A stretch of 64,000 nucleotides of DNA. Origin: Microvelia longipes. Its lineage: Eukaryota; Arthropoda; Insecta; Hemiptera; Veliidae. The notes beneath the pieces were generated by a model. That model searched no databases and was not told where the DNA came from. It saw only the letters and a list, made by a program, of their open reading frames with translations. How positions within the stretch are numbered: the first letter of the stretch is position 1; each line of letters starts with the position of its first letter. The position numbers were made by a program, and so were the translations under genes. The DNA is taken from assembly GCA_018340805.1 (NCBI GenBank), contig JACMZG010000008.1, positions 30,579,847 to 30,643,846 of the forward strand. Direction: 5' to 3'. Positions 15,501-28,427 of this stretch are shown here, piece by piece.

Positions 15501-15757
15501 ATTACATTTTAAACATAGTTATACCACATTAATATTTACCACGTATTTTATTAGTAAATGAATTTTATTTTGCTATAGAGCGGTTTCAAACGGAATTATT
15601 TCGAAATTTTTCCCTACAATTTGTGTTTTAATCTACATCTTTAAATCGGCTAGATAATAATTTAATACTTAATCCTAAGTTTTACTTTTTCCCACTGTAA
15701 ATATAATATTAATATAAATTTTCCTTTCTTAACGTATATTTTTTTTTTTTTTTGCAG
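6515..15757 (+). other. Presumed intron 1, first part
   Basis: AT-rich non-coding sequence with no gene I can support. T-rich stretches make chance open frames (for example 10461-10808, with a composition-driven Phe/Leu/Ser peptide). C homopolymers lie near 12485 and 13207. If the first exon is at 6434, this is the upstream half of a 21.9 kb intron and ends at the AG of the ratcheting splice site at 15757. If that exon is wrong, part of it is upstream intergenic DNA. Confidence 0.45.
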
Positions 15758-15763
15758 GTAAGC
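15735..15763 (+). promoter_or_regulatory. Candidate recursive (ratcheting) splice site
   Basis: A long T tract (about 15739-15753) leads into GCAG (15754-15757), followed at once by GTAAGC (15758-15763). The back-to-back 3' and 5' splice sites with no bases between them match the known structure of recursive splice sites in long insect introns. There the upstream exon is first joined at the AG and the regenerated donor is then spliced onward. The site lies 9.2 kb into the presumed 21.9 kb intron 1, on the same strand as the gene. Its use cannot be shown without RNA data. Confidence 0.6.
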
Positions 15764-15790
15764 AGACAAAAAGATTTTACTGAAGTCTTT
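15758..15790 (+). CDS. Candidate 33-nt in-frame microexon (RS-exon)
   Basis: Between the AG at 15756-15757 and a perfect GTAAGT donor at 15791-15796 lie 33 nt. They are open in phase 0 and encode 11 residues (VSRQKDFTEVF). Start and end phases fit both the candidate first exon and the exon at 28428, so inclusion would add 11 residues without a frameshift. In vertebrates and flies, recursive splice sites are often defined by just such a downstream donor, and the exon is then skipped because the regenerated donor wins. So this may be an exon-definition decoy, a true cassette exon, or chance. The peptide has no domain I recognise. Confidence 0.3.
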
Positions 15791-16184
15791 GTAAGTAATT
15801 TTATTTTAATCTTAAATGAAAGCCTTAAAGTGTAAAATAAAGTTAATATTAATTTTTACTATATAAGTAATTAAAATATTTCTTAACTTTTCATATGACT
15901 AAGAAGTTGTAGAATTATTTTATTCCTAAATGAACTTAATAAATCAGCTACTGCCTGCATTTGCTGTTAGAATTATCCTGAACTAGTTGGCTTAACTTCA
16001 TAATTCGCTAGCGAAGCAATACTCAACGCCTTAACTAATTAAGTTACATCAGTATTTAACATAATTAGTTGAGAGCTCTGCTGCTGATTGCATTACGCCG
16101 TAATCGGTTTAGGGATATTCAAATCCAATCGCTAGTATTGAACTTATTAGAAAAATATTGTTAATAATTATTTAATAATAATGT

Positions 16185-16243
16185 CATTAAATTGGTTATT
16201 TTTCTGGTTTAAAATCCTTTTTAACATATTCATGTCATTTAGT
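16185..16243. repeat. Direct repeat, copy 1
   Basis: About 55 bp beginning CATTAAATTGGTTATTTTTC that reappears, with a few substitutions, at 17330-17390. This is an old local duplication or two copies of a short dispersed repeat. Confidence 0.7.
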
Positions 16244-17329
16244 ATTTTTATAAATATTTATATATATTATTATAAAAAAATAAATTTTATAATTGCGCTC
16301 TAAGAAAGGTAGGGAGCTGATCCACAATTCTTGTAAATCTTAATATCGCTCTGTACTTGTTATTGTTAGGAATAAATTTATCTTTAAAATATGATAATAC
16401 ATTGCGTTGAGAAGTATAATAAAAAATAATTATTGTATACAGACTTTCAGTTGCCGATTTGAGTATTGATTTATACTTTGCCAATATAAGTAATTAATTA
16501 ATTTCTTTTGATAGAATTATAAGTTTAATGAATTGAAAATTTTCTATTCATTTATATATTTTAGATATGCACAAACTTTTAAATAAATAAAAGGGACTCG
16601 GGTCAGAGCAGAGGGACTGCAGAGGAAATTTAGTTCTGTGTGGGGGCGGTCTGAAAAGTCCGTTTATACACTATATTTACCCTTCTATAGTTATTAATTA
16701 GACCATTGAAAGATCTTTCATTACAATTATAATATTAAATTATTGATATTTTTAATTGTTTATTAAATTTTATAAATGATTGTGTTTATAATCACAAGTA
16801 TAATTATACCTAATAAGGGCAGTTAGTTAATTTAATAATTTAGACAGATATCTCTCATGGCAGATTGTAAGATACTCAATGAGGCGACTTTGTTTTGACG
16901 AGAGGGATTAGATAGATTTTTATATATGACCAAGACCTTTTGTATGCAATCTGCAAATAAGACAAGTACTTTCATGTACTTCGTAAAGTTTTAAAATAAT
17001 TTTACTTAAGGGTACCTGGGAACTCTTCCCCACCTTATTGGGTTTGCTGAGCTCAACTTCTCACCACTTTAAACTTGCTTTGCTTGTCCTTATAATATTC
17101 TAATTAATAATCTAATTAGAATTCAGTTGTAATTAATTCCAATTTATAATTCACGCATTCAGTCTCTCTGTGATCATCCTTAGACCATTAGGAAGGTCAG
17201 GTTTAAGCTCAGCGGTTACCAATCTACCTTCTGATCACGCTTGACGCCTTTAACAAAGGTCATCCAAAAATACCGTATTAAAATTAAACTTTGTGTATTG
17301 TATAAAGAAACACATTCCTATCAAATTTT

Positions 17330-17390
17330 CATTAAATTGGTTATTTTTCTGATTTTAAAGAATTATTAACATATACATGTCATTTGGTAA
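17330..17390. repeat. Direct repeat, copy 2
   Basis: Second copy of the segment at 16185-16243, in the same orientation and 1.1 kb downstream. Both copies share the CATTAAATTGGTTATTTTTC start and an ACAT...CATGTCATTT end. Confidence 0.7.
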
Positions 17391-19378
17391 AAATTAAATT
17401 GTTGCTGATAATATGATGAAACTTGGCATATTTGTAAGTCTTATTAAGGATGCGTGCCAAATTGCTCTTCGATCTCATCATTTTTCTGTGATTTATGCTG
17501 TTTGAAATTTTTGCTTAGTCATTAATCACGGTTATTTGTCATAGAAAAATTATTTTCTATGACCTTTAGATTGGTTTTTGTAACAGTTTTCAACTTTTTT
17601 TTAAGTAGTAACAACTACTTTTTAAAACCTCAAGAGGTCTTAAAACCTGAAAATGAAAATAAAGTCCTTATTGAACTCTCGGATTGGATTTTAGGCGCTA
17701 TCTCAATACATTTCCTATATTAAAATGTAAAATTTTAAATTACACCGGCATGTTTATACAAAATAATGTAGCTATATTTAGTTTTGGCACGCACTAAATG
17801 TTTTTATTATCTACCTACCGCGTTAAAATATTTCTATGTTTGATTGCCTTAATTAATTGGCATTGTTTCATCTCCCTGTTTTCTTTGAATAATTATTAAA
17901 TAATTAAATTGGTCACCTGTTACTCAAGGCTTTATAGAGAAATTCTATGGAATGTATTTAATACTATTTAATCTTCAAAGGTTCAATTATATAGTAAACC
18001 TTTTATAATTATTTATATTAATAATTATATTTCCTTAATTATAAGAAATAATTGTTCATCGGTTTATTTATTGAATTCATTTCATAAATACCTAGATGAA
18101 ATACAGATTGTTCGGAGGGGAAAGGGTTACCTTGTACTGTGAATGAAACACTATTAAAAACATTAACTTCTTAGAGGGGACAGCTAATTTTCTGGAAGGA
18201 AAAGTCCTTTTTTACATCGCAAAAAATTTATAAATGGCATAATTAAATTGAAATTTAGTAGAAGCTTTTTCTTAGTAGATGCAATTAATATGTATATGTA
18301 TATTAAAGTATTTATTTAATTTCCACTATATCTATCTATGGTATATTTACGGCTTGTTGGATCAATAATGTTAAGCTCCATCAAGTAAGGTCAGTATCTG
18401 GATGTGTGACCTCTGTGTATGAAACAAATGTTTTTACAGTATAATGACAAACTAAGCAAGTCCAAAGTAGTGTTAAAAAGTTCCGAGGAACCTCGTACCC
18501 GATTTCTATAATTATTCCATGCATTAATTATCTTTGGACTGGCTTAGCTAGAAATTTCTTTTTCGCAATAAATTGTATTAAGTTAATATGGAAGTCTGGC
18601 GATTGGTCGGATGATGGCCGCTAGACCTTGAAAACAAGCCAGATATAAAACAAGTTTGTCAAGTTCTCTCTCGCAGAAAATAACTCGTTTCGACATCATT
18701 ATATTGACATAGTTAGGCAACAAATTATTTAATTTATCTTTTAAGATGTTATTTAATTTCAAAAGATTAAGGTTCCCACACGATGACTGGTAAAGTCCCA
18801 ATTTTACTTGATTAGGTTCATTAATAATATTTTACAACAGGAATTAATTTGTAAATTTAATATTCAGGAGCTAATTCTTGAAATTTGAATAACGTTCCCT
18901 ATAATTTTTCAAGATAATTTTTGTAAATTTATACCATGTTATTATTAATTGTTAAATTAACTGAATCTACTTGACATTTCTTGTTTAATAATCTATTAAT
19001 ATAAATTTATATTTTATTTGTTATAAATATAATATTCATTCTTATACCTAAAGTAAAATACTAATAAATTACATTAAATTTTAATACGAAATTACCAATT
19101 TATAGTGGCTAATTACTTAATCTTATTCCATACTTCAGAAGTTTAGGATATGATGAGCTGTGTCAATGGAATGTTGTAAAATCGCATACTGTAAAAATGT
19201 AAAAAAATGTAAAATACAAAAATGTTAATCGCATACTATGTTTACACACATTAAGCAATTTTATTTTAAAGTACATAATAATACATTATTTGTATTTAAC
19301 CTTAGTTAAAAATAAAAACTTAGCTTTCATCAGGGTTTAAAATTAAAAATAGTACCTATATAAAATAAAAATAACGAT

Positions 19379-19459
19379 ATACTAAACTTAAAATTAAACT
19401 AAACTTAAAATATACTAAACTTAAAATTAAACTAAACTTAAAATATACTAAACTTAAAT
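19379..19459. repeat. 33-bp tandem repeat, about 2.4 copies
   Basis: Alternating blocks of ATACTAAACTTAAAATTA and AACTAAACTTAAAAT form a 33-bp unit repeated in tandem. On the minus strand it produces a repetitive Leu/Phe/Ser chance open frame, which is not a gene. Confidence 0.9.
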
Positions 19460-22400
19460 ATTGCACACTATGCAAATGCATATGATTTTTTTTACCTAAT
19501 TTACATATGTATGTACAAGTATTGAAAAAATGTTCAGTGTTAGTAAGGTTGCCATAGAAGTCATTGACTCCCAATTCTTATCAATAGTAATCTTTATTTG
19601 CTCATTTGTTATTTCTAAAAGCACTCTATAAAACTTAAAAACACTTGCTACTCTATTAATTTTAATTTTTGTTGGTTTGACAATGTTTGCTTTTACTATT
19701 ATAACTAGTAATATTAATAATTTATTGTTTAGTTTTTTTATTAATGTAATTTTTTTAATGGTAGTGTTAACACTTATGAATAGAATTGGTTCAACGACCT
19801 TCTATTTCAATTTCTAATGTATAATTTTATTTTCAAAGTGCTTTACTAATTATTTTTTATTGTACTCAATTTTATGCTTTTATCGGAAATGTAATTATAA
19901 TTATTCACTTTTCAAATAACAAACGCGTTTTTGTTAGGTTTTAAATATAGAAAACTTAACAGTATTAAAAAAAAAAAAATTTATTAACTATAAAAAATTT
20001 TTTTTCTTATATATCACACTATTCTTATTACGTTTTCAAAAAAAATATATATTACACCTAAATTTTAAAATTAAATAATTAAAAAGGTAATGAAACATGA
20101 TAGTAATGAACGATAATTATTTCATAATTAGGTACTTAGGCAATATATTTAAGTATCGTTTTAGAATCCAAATATAATAATTTTCACTTGTATATCAATT
20201 TTTAAAATATTATTAGCTTTGCTAATTTAGTAAAATGCTTTTTAAACAAAATAAATAACAACAAGTGAAAAGAAAAAAAAATAGTCATCCAATGTTTCTA
20301 AGAATAGTTTACAAATATGATATAAACGATAAGAAATTTAAAAAAGAGAGAAGAAAGTAAAAAAAAAGAAAAAAATATGATATAATATAAGAAGAAGAGT
20401 AGGGACTGTAAGGACATGCTGTTCTTTGCGATAAGCTTTCTTACTGTTTTCTTTTTTACAAAACATGTGATTTAGTATTAATGTTAATATCGCTGTGCAT
20501 ATGTATCTAGTGATAAACGTTACGCCGTTTTAAAAATTATGTCATCGCTTATTTAATTTTTTCTAATGATTCACAATAAGTACGCTATAGTTTACAAAAT
20601 AATAAGCAAATGTCCACTTAAGAAATTATGTCTTATATTAAATTTAGTGTGTAACATTATTGAAAATCATGACTCTTTTTGATATCAAGCTTCAAAATAC
20701 TAATTAAATAAACTATTTTAAATAAAGTAAAATTAATAAATAAATAGATCTATGTAATGACGTGTATGTTTTATTTTAATATAAAGAAATGTGGAATTAT
20801 TAAAATAAGAAACTTGAGCTTAATAAACTAGAAGTCAGATCTTTTGATTAAAAAAAAAGGTTTTTTATGAATATATTTTCTATGTATAATTTTTCGCTTA
20901 TTTATGTTAATGATAGTGCTGCTTTCAACATAAATAAAAGAAAGATATTTTTTGTTCAAAAGAAATGATAAAGCTTTTCACTCTTGTGATAAGAAATGAA
21001 AGAAAGATAACACCATGTGTTATCATTATTTATACTTTATAATTAATTATATTCTTAGGAAAGAATAAATGTTGATTTTAACATCAATGTACTCTTCTTA
21101 TACATGTTAGACTGATGTAACATATGTAAGCGCAAATTTTAAAAAAAATACTTCGGTAAAAAAGAATTTTAATAGCAATGTAATAAAAAAAAATAAAGTT
21201 AGTATTGTTTTATCAATAGATAACATTAAATGATTCTATAAATAAATTACTTATTTAAAAAAATAACAGTAATGTTTTTTATGTTTCATGGGTGTTTTTC
21301 TGTTACACTTTTTTTTATATGTTTTAAACCTATGCGAAATTTATAATTTTTAAAATCATTCTTTTATATTTTTATTATACTTATTGATCAATTCCACATG
21401 GTAGTGTTCTTAAAACTCTATTTGATTAAGGTTTCATTTGAGTTCAAGTAGTCTCTCATACCGTAGAACCACATCAAACATCTTCATACCTTTGATAGAT
21501 CTTCATACCTCTTCTTACAATACCTTTATTAAAATTTGGAGACAAAGAGAATGGAACGTTGAAATATTTCTACCTAAGTAAAATTTTGAACATATTTAAC
21601 ACAAACAAGTATTGCTTGCGTATTTGATAACTTTTGAAACCTAATATATTTAGGTTTATAATATTTCTGCAGTAAAGTTATTAATTTACTGCCAGTAATT
21701 AGCCTGACAATTAAAGTTGTATTAATACTTACAATACATGTTGTACTTAGTTGTGATAATTAGTTCTCTACTGATTCTTTAATAATAATTTTCTGACAGT
21801 TTAATTTGTTTTCTTTTATTATTTTTGCATTAAATAACGAGAATATTTGTATTAATTGGTTTTATCGTTTAAGTGTATACTTTTAGTTTTTTTTAAATCC
21901 AACTGTATTATGATTATTGTGAAAATTCTTTATGACAAGGCAGTGAATTATTTTAATTCTTTGATATATTTTTATTGTGTTATCGTTAATAAATGATGCC
22001 AGATAAAGGTTATTTTATTAGGTCTGTTAAAAATTGAATTCTAGTATTGAGTAAGTGAAGAATTCCACGACCAAACTACTTTTGCTTTCCTCTCACTTCT
22101 CGTTCTCTTTAACCTGTTCTTTTTCCTCACATTTTTTCCTTTCAGTTTCATTTTTTCAACTCTTAACATTACGCAACGTACCTTTCATCAAACTTAAGTC
22201 TCAAAGCCTCCAAGGCGTTTTAAAGAAATATAAACTCCTTATTATAAACTCATTTATAATTTGTTTTCTTTATACAAAATATTTATTAGCATTTTTTTCA
22301 ATTTGTTTCTTATAATTTGCTTGTAATTCATTAATTTATAACCTAATTTCAAAATGAATTATTTTTTACAACCATTTTTTGTCATTGTTTACCATAAGGT

Positions 22401-25400
22401 TATAACACAAATAGGTTATATTATTAATGCTTAATCTCTTTAATTACCTAAAGATAATTTGTGTATAATAAATATTTCATTTTTACTAACCCCACTATCA
22501 GAAACTTAACTATTTTGCAAGTCACAATGACGTAATAAGTATTTATTAAACTTTAACTAATAAAGAAATTATATTGTGTTTTTACTATATCCCTTTTTAT
22601 AAACTCATTAATATTTTTATCGTCTTAAAATTAATATTAAAATGCTTTGTTAATTCAAACATTTAATAAAAGAATTCTACTTATTATATAACTCAAGATA
22701 ATTTCAGGACTTTATTAATATTCTTAAATTCAATCAATTTTTTTTTAAATAGTCGCTATATATTGCAAAAATATTTTCCTTTGTTATCTATTATAAAGCC
22801 CAGCTGTTGATCTATTATTTTCTTTTATGAGAATAATAACATGGCATTATGTATAGTTATAAATATGTATTATTGTGTTATTACTCAGTGTTGCCAAGGT
22901 CACTATGATACAACCATCTATGAATACATCTCTCTAAAAAGCCCTCTCGTTACGCAAAAATAAAATTCTATCTCTATTTTTTATTTGTTGTAGCAATTAT
23001 GAAAATAAACTTTTTCAATTTACTTTTTGTAAGCTTTTTTTGTTAGTTGATATTTTATCATCTTGTGTTGTCTGAATATTTCATTTATATTTTATTAAAT
23101 TTTATCGTATTTTATTAAATTTTATTATATATTATTTAGTTATTTATTTATTCAATTTCATTGTTATTACGGTTTGAATAAATACTGCTTGCTTTTTAAT
23201 TTATTTTTTGTGCATTGTTAAAAATTAATTAAAATAAATTTTCAGAGCATTTATTGATACATTACTGACGTTAAGTTTAATAATATATAGTAAAAGTTAA
23301 TAATAGTGTGGAATTTCTGTTGAAATCAGTTATATATTTTAAAGGCACAAAATCCAGCAACAGAAGCATTATGTCCTTTTAAAACAAACAATTTTTTAGG
23401 ATTGATATAAAATAATGATACAACAAAATGTCATATTAATTTAACATCTATAATAAAATAAAAATTGAATATACTCATGTCTCCTACAACAGTTACAAAC
23501 TAAGGGCTTTTGTTTTTTCCAAATTATATTGAATTGTAATTCTACTTAATCAAGCAGAACAGCGACTCTGTGTTTTTACAAATCGGTGTAAATTAAACCA
23601 TAAAAATCACGTAAAAAGCTGTTTTTTATGTAAACAAGTATTGCCAGTTTTTTCCCGAGTTGCACAAGTCTTGATTATAGGTAAAAAGAACATTCGGGAT
23701 AAAGTTGACCTAGAAACACGTTTTCTCATATTGTTCTTATGACATTTAGCTGTTTTATATTAATTTTTCTTGTTTTACCTGTTCTTAAGTCCTGTGTAAC
23801 AAGTTACACTCGATTTGTAATCGTCTGGTATTTTATTGAGACGTAATTTCTGGATTGTAATTTTAGTAAATTATTTACGACTTTTAATATATTGTGGGTG
23901 CAATCATTTTTACGATTTAAATTATATAAAAATAATTGTGCAATAGTAAAATTATCGTAAAAATTTCAATCAGTTTTGTATATTATTTTTTATAATAAAA
24001 TCTATTATTCTCTTCTGAAAAAGATAAATTTGAAATAACAAAAACAATAAAATTAATTAAATTATAATAATTTTTTACTGTCAATTCAAGTCATATATGT
24101 ATATTACATTTTTCATCCCTGTGATTTGTTCTACTATGGAAGACATTAATGTGCGTATCAATTTACGTATTGGAATAATAACGTAATGATTGGAATTAGT
24201 AAACGTATTATTGAATTACGTTTGTAATTCTGGAGATAATTTTATAGTAAAGCTGAAGCTGATTTATACTTATTATTTTCCCGGATTAACCGCTTCAACA
24301 ACTTAGCCCTCAGCGGTGTACTTGTTATTTTTTAAATGTTTGTTAAAATTTTTAGTTTAAAAAATCATAAAAACATTTTTTAAACTCTTTCTCACTAAAT
24401 AATTCATATTTGTTCTAAATAAATTTCTTAGAAGGATGTAATGATTTTTAAATCTAATTTTTTTTTCGTTTCCCTGAAAGCTACATAGAATGTTTTCTTT
24501 CATGTCTCGTCGCTAATTTAAGTGGTAATGCAGATTCTATTTTTATATTAATTTAACCTTGTTAAAAATATTATTATATGATTATTAAAAATGCATTCTG
24601 TCTCAAGAGTTTTTCTTATCAATTAAAAAATATATCGTAAAAAATGTCCAGCAGTTTTTAAAATTTAGTTCAATTTTGCCTATCACTATCATTAACTGTA
24701 TTTTTGTTAACTGTATTATTATATTTCTATTCTACAAATTACAAAGCTTCTAGTGTTTATATTGTATGTTGGACATCTTTGCTTATTATGTTATAAAAGC
24801 AATGCTGGTTGCTTGTGTTCTATTAGCCGGTTTAAACATACTTGTAGATTTGTTAATACAATAATTGATATCATTAATTTAGATTTTCTACCGGCCGACA
24901 TCTTGTTTTATGTCTTAATTAATAAACATTATTTTTGTTAATTTTAGATCATTTTTTTTATTAAATTGTAAAATTATTTAAATGTTAGGTTTTCTTTTTA
25001 TGTTAATAATTATTTCTTTTTTAAAATTTGTTCTTTTATATTATTCAGTTTATTTTTCTTTCTTTACTTTTAATGACGATTTATAATTAATGTTTAATTT
25101 ATTTTTAATTAATTATCCTATTTTTGCGAAAATATTGTAGCAATTTTCTAAACGTAACAACAAATTAAAGGTTTTAATTTTAGTAAAGTTCAAGTATGAA
25201 GGGAAAGGCCCCTCTACCAAGGAAATTTTTAATGAAAATTCAAACAGTTTTTATCTAGAGATGTTTTTTCTTCACATCTATAGGAGAATAACATTAAAAA
25301 AGAGAATAAAAATACCTACATTTTTATAATCAAGTTTTTATTGCGTTGCTTATTTTCAGTATAATTACTTTTTCCCTGTGTTTTAAATAGAAATTATTGT

Positions 25401-26423
25401 ATCTCTTGTTGCTTTTGATATCATTAAACAACATAATACGTAGTATCAAACAATGTTTAAGCTTAGTAAACAATAATTTATATGATATTTAAGACAAAAT
25501 AGTTATACTTGGTTTGAAAATTAAAATAAATCTTATTATTATAATCTTATACTTCTTTTCTAATTGTGGATTTTATCGTACAAATTTATTTTGTCGACTA
25601 CTAAACATTTTCTGCTATTGAAAAGAGACAAAATTGTAGTTAAGTGTTAAAAAACTAAATAAAAACTAAACAAACCTTTATGAAAACCAATGCCACGGGT
25701 TGTCAAATTCTTTTCTTTTGACAAGGTAACAAGTAAATGCTGATTATAATGATGCTAAATTTTCTTTTCAATCAATCCTTTTTTTAGCACTGCAATAGAA
25801 TGTATATACTTATTTCCCACTCCCCTTATTTTGATTTCTCATTGATGGCGCCACTATTAAGTATAAATTTTCTAAATTCAAAGTTATATATTTATTTTCC
25901 ACTATTTACTTTTTTTTTATTCGTATAATAATATAAATAGAATCAATAATGTGTATTCAGTTCAATATTTATTTTGTTGGATAATATCACTTACATTAGA
26001 TGTGTATTTATTGGTGTTGCAATATTTGTATCAATTTTATAATGTATTGAATTTAAAGAGTACGTGAAAATGTTGACTTGGTTAAGATGTTTTTTATTTA
26101 ATATTTATTTGCTCTTGAACTTTTTATCATTTCCTGCCACTAGATAAACAAGTTGTGTGATAGGCCAGGTCATATTGTACATAGTGTTCTGTTATATTTT
26201 CTTTACATAATATTCAGTGCTGTGAAAATAACTGTGCTTTAGTATTTGACACCTGATTTTCTGCGCCTTAGAAATTGGAGTAGACAATTATGTTACTAAC
26301 TTCTATTTTAATTTTAATTAATAATAATAAAAAATGTAGGAAAAGTAAATATTTATTATATTTTAGTATCATGTAGATTCTTTAAAACGTTATGTTTGCA
26401 CGTGTTTTATTTTGTGCATTATT

Positions 26424-26460
26424 TTTATTTAAATTGGGGTTAATCCCCAATTTAAATAAA
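26424..26460. repeat. Perfect 16-bp stem-loop
   Basis: Arms 26424-26439 and 26445-26460 are exact reverse complements (TTTATTTAAATTGGGG and its complement) around a 5-nt TTAAT loop. This is probably a remnant of a fold-back element. No function is evident. Confidence 0.85.
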
Positions 26461-28059
26461 GAGGATTTCAAGTACACTTGAAAAACTATAGTTAAGTCAC
26501 TTATGTTACTAAGCTCAAAGCTGATTTAATTATTGTTACAAATAAATACATAAGAAGCTTAAACTTGTTGATGAATGTTTGCAAATAATTACTTTCCTAT
26601 TAAACAACCTCGTCCTTATACTTTCCCCATGGAAATTCGAACAAACTTACACGTTTTGTTTTCCAGAGAAACCTTTTAACTATACCGCTTTATTAAAAAC
26701 TATACCATATCAGAGTTCAAATTATTAACTTACTATAAACTGGAAAATATTATCAGTGCTTAAATTTTAAAAGCAGATTTTAAAAAAATCATCTTTATCA
26801 GCTAAAAATAAAAGCATAAAGAATTGAGTATTTATAATTAAAATGAAAAGGCTTGTTTGTATTTTTTCATTTTCAATAATAATTCATTCACTATTATTTC
26901 CTCTTATAAAAGCTCTGCTTTTGTTCTCTTTCACATTTTCTGGATTCATGCCTAAATTTTATATTTTTCATAAATAATAAATGTTTTTTATTATATAGTT
27001 AGACAAAAAAACCTAAATAAAAAGAATGGAAAATTCTAGGAAATGTTTGTTGTCATGCGTGATTGGGTATTTAATATGTCAATAAAAAATGTTTCCTGGC
27101 CGTTTGATTCTAACAAAGACTTTTTTGCCATTTATAATTTATTAGATCCCAATGACAACGAAAAATATAATACTTATTTCATTGAATTTGATTTGAATAT
27201 TATTTGAGTTTATAGGACTTTTTGGGTGATTGCTTTTAAGTTTAAAATAATTCTGTAATATTATTTCGAATGTAATTAATCAGATTTCGATAGTTAATTA
27301 TAACGCGAATAGGAATTGAATTGATTTTATTTTATATAGCCGTGAATAATATATTTTAAGAATATTAACGACTTGGGAGTAATGGTTGCAAACAGAAACA
27401 GGAGCATAAAAATGTTTTTATTGTTCCCACCTGTAGTTTGCTAGATTAATATGCCAGGATTCGCTAACACCTTGTATTTAATACAGGGAGTTTGATAGTA
27501 GGCCTCGCTACATTCCCTTTGTAATTCTAGCTTTTAGTACTCGTACTGAGTGTTTCATATTCCTGTCTTAGGGTTGAACTAAATACTGTCAGATATCTCT
27601 GACTATTTCATGTATCGAATCGGCTTTGTGTATTTGATTCTTACCTAGGATCATTTGAGACTTTAGTTTATGCTTCATAAGATGTTAAACTGTTCTGGAC
27701 AATAGATGTTATATGATATAAAAAATAACAGAAGTCTGCTAAACAGTTTGACAATCATATTACATTTATAATAATTTTAACTAAATTTTTATTAGCTAAA
27801 TCTTTAAAAAAAGTAATTCTCCTTTGCTGGCTTAACACCAGTTTTCCCTAACTTTCTCAAGACATTAAATCATATTTAATGTATGATGTACCTCATTATG
27901 TTGGCTCCCCTGGTCCCCTATATTTCCTCTAGTTTAGTTCTTACTTTAACTTCATGTGAATTCTTACATCATATGTTTCCATTCAACTTTGTTTTGATTT
28001 AATTATTTAATCATTAAAAATTACTAAAGATCCTTAATATTCGTTATTTTTGAAAAATA

Positions 28060-28168
28060 GAAAAAAACATCAAGTCGTGTCTTCAAGAAAATTGATAATA
28101 TTCAGTTTGTGTTGCAACAAAAACTGAATATTATCAATTTTCTTGAATATATGACTGGGTATTTTTTC
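28060..28168. mobile_element. TA-flanked palindromic MITE-like element
   Basis: The central 66 bp (28082-28147) form two 33-nt arms that are complementary except for one mismatch, with almost no loop. Weaker complementarity extends the arms to about 28060 and 28168. TA dinucleotides stand at both outer edges (28058-28059 and 28169-28170), as expected for Tc1/mariner-type insertions. There is no coding capacity. It lies about 260 bp upstream of the acceptor at 28427. Confidence 0.7.
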
Positions 28169-28276
28169 TATTAAATTTCTATCTGTTAATCCGAAATAGT
28201 TTTAATTTGGTTTAGTCATGATTTAGTGGGTCATGGTTTATAGTGGGTTTTACTTTGTCTTTAATGTCACTCAGAC

Positions 28277-28345
28277 CAGTGGTTCTCAACTTGGGCGATA
28301 TCATCCCTCGGAGGCGATGAGCCGTTAAGGGGTGTTCTTGACCAT
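28277..28345. mobile_element. hAT-like transposon terminus fragment
   Basis: The segment begins CAGTGGTTCTCAACTTGGG, which matches the well-known terminal inverted repeat start (CAGTGGTTCTCAAC) of many hAT-superfamily non-autonomous elements. I find no matching GTTGAGAACCACTG end nearby, so this looks like a truncated relic. The right boundary is approximate. Confidence 0.5.
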
Positions 28346-28427
28346 GATAAGTTAATGGTTGTCTTTTATGTTATAAATTCGTTGTCATATTGAGTCAAGC
28401 TAATTTAAAGTTTATCTTTTGTTTCAG

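Larger units (their letters stand above)
15791..28427 (+). other. Presumed intron 1, second part
   Basis: AT-rich sequence with no supported gene. It contains a pair of direct repeats (16185-16243 and 17330-17390) and a 33-bp tandem repeat (19379-19459). A 16-bp perfect stem-loop lies at 26424-26460, a near-perfect palindromic element at 28060-28168, and a hAT-like terminus near 28277. It ends in a TTTGTTTCAG acceptor at 28427. Confidence 0.7.

Noticed and set aside
22055..22315. 86-codon plus-strand frame with a membrane-like peptide
   Set aside because: It lies in pyrimidine-rich intronic DNA and its hydrophobicity follows from the T content.
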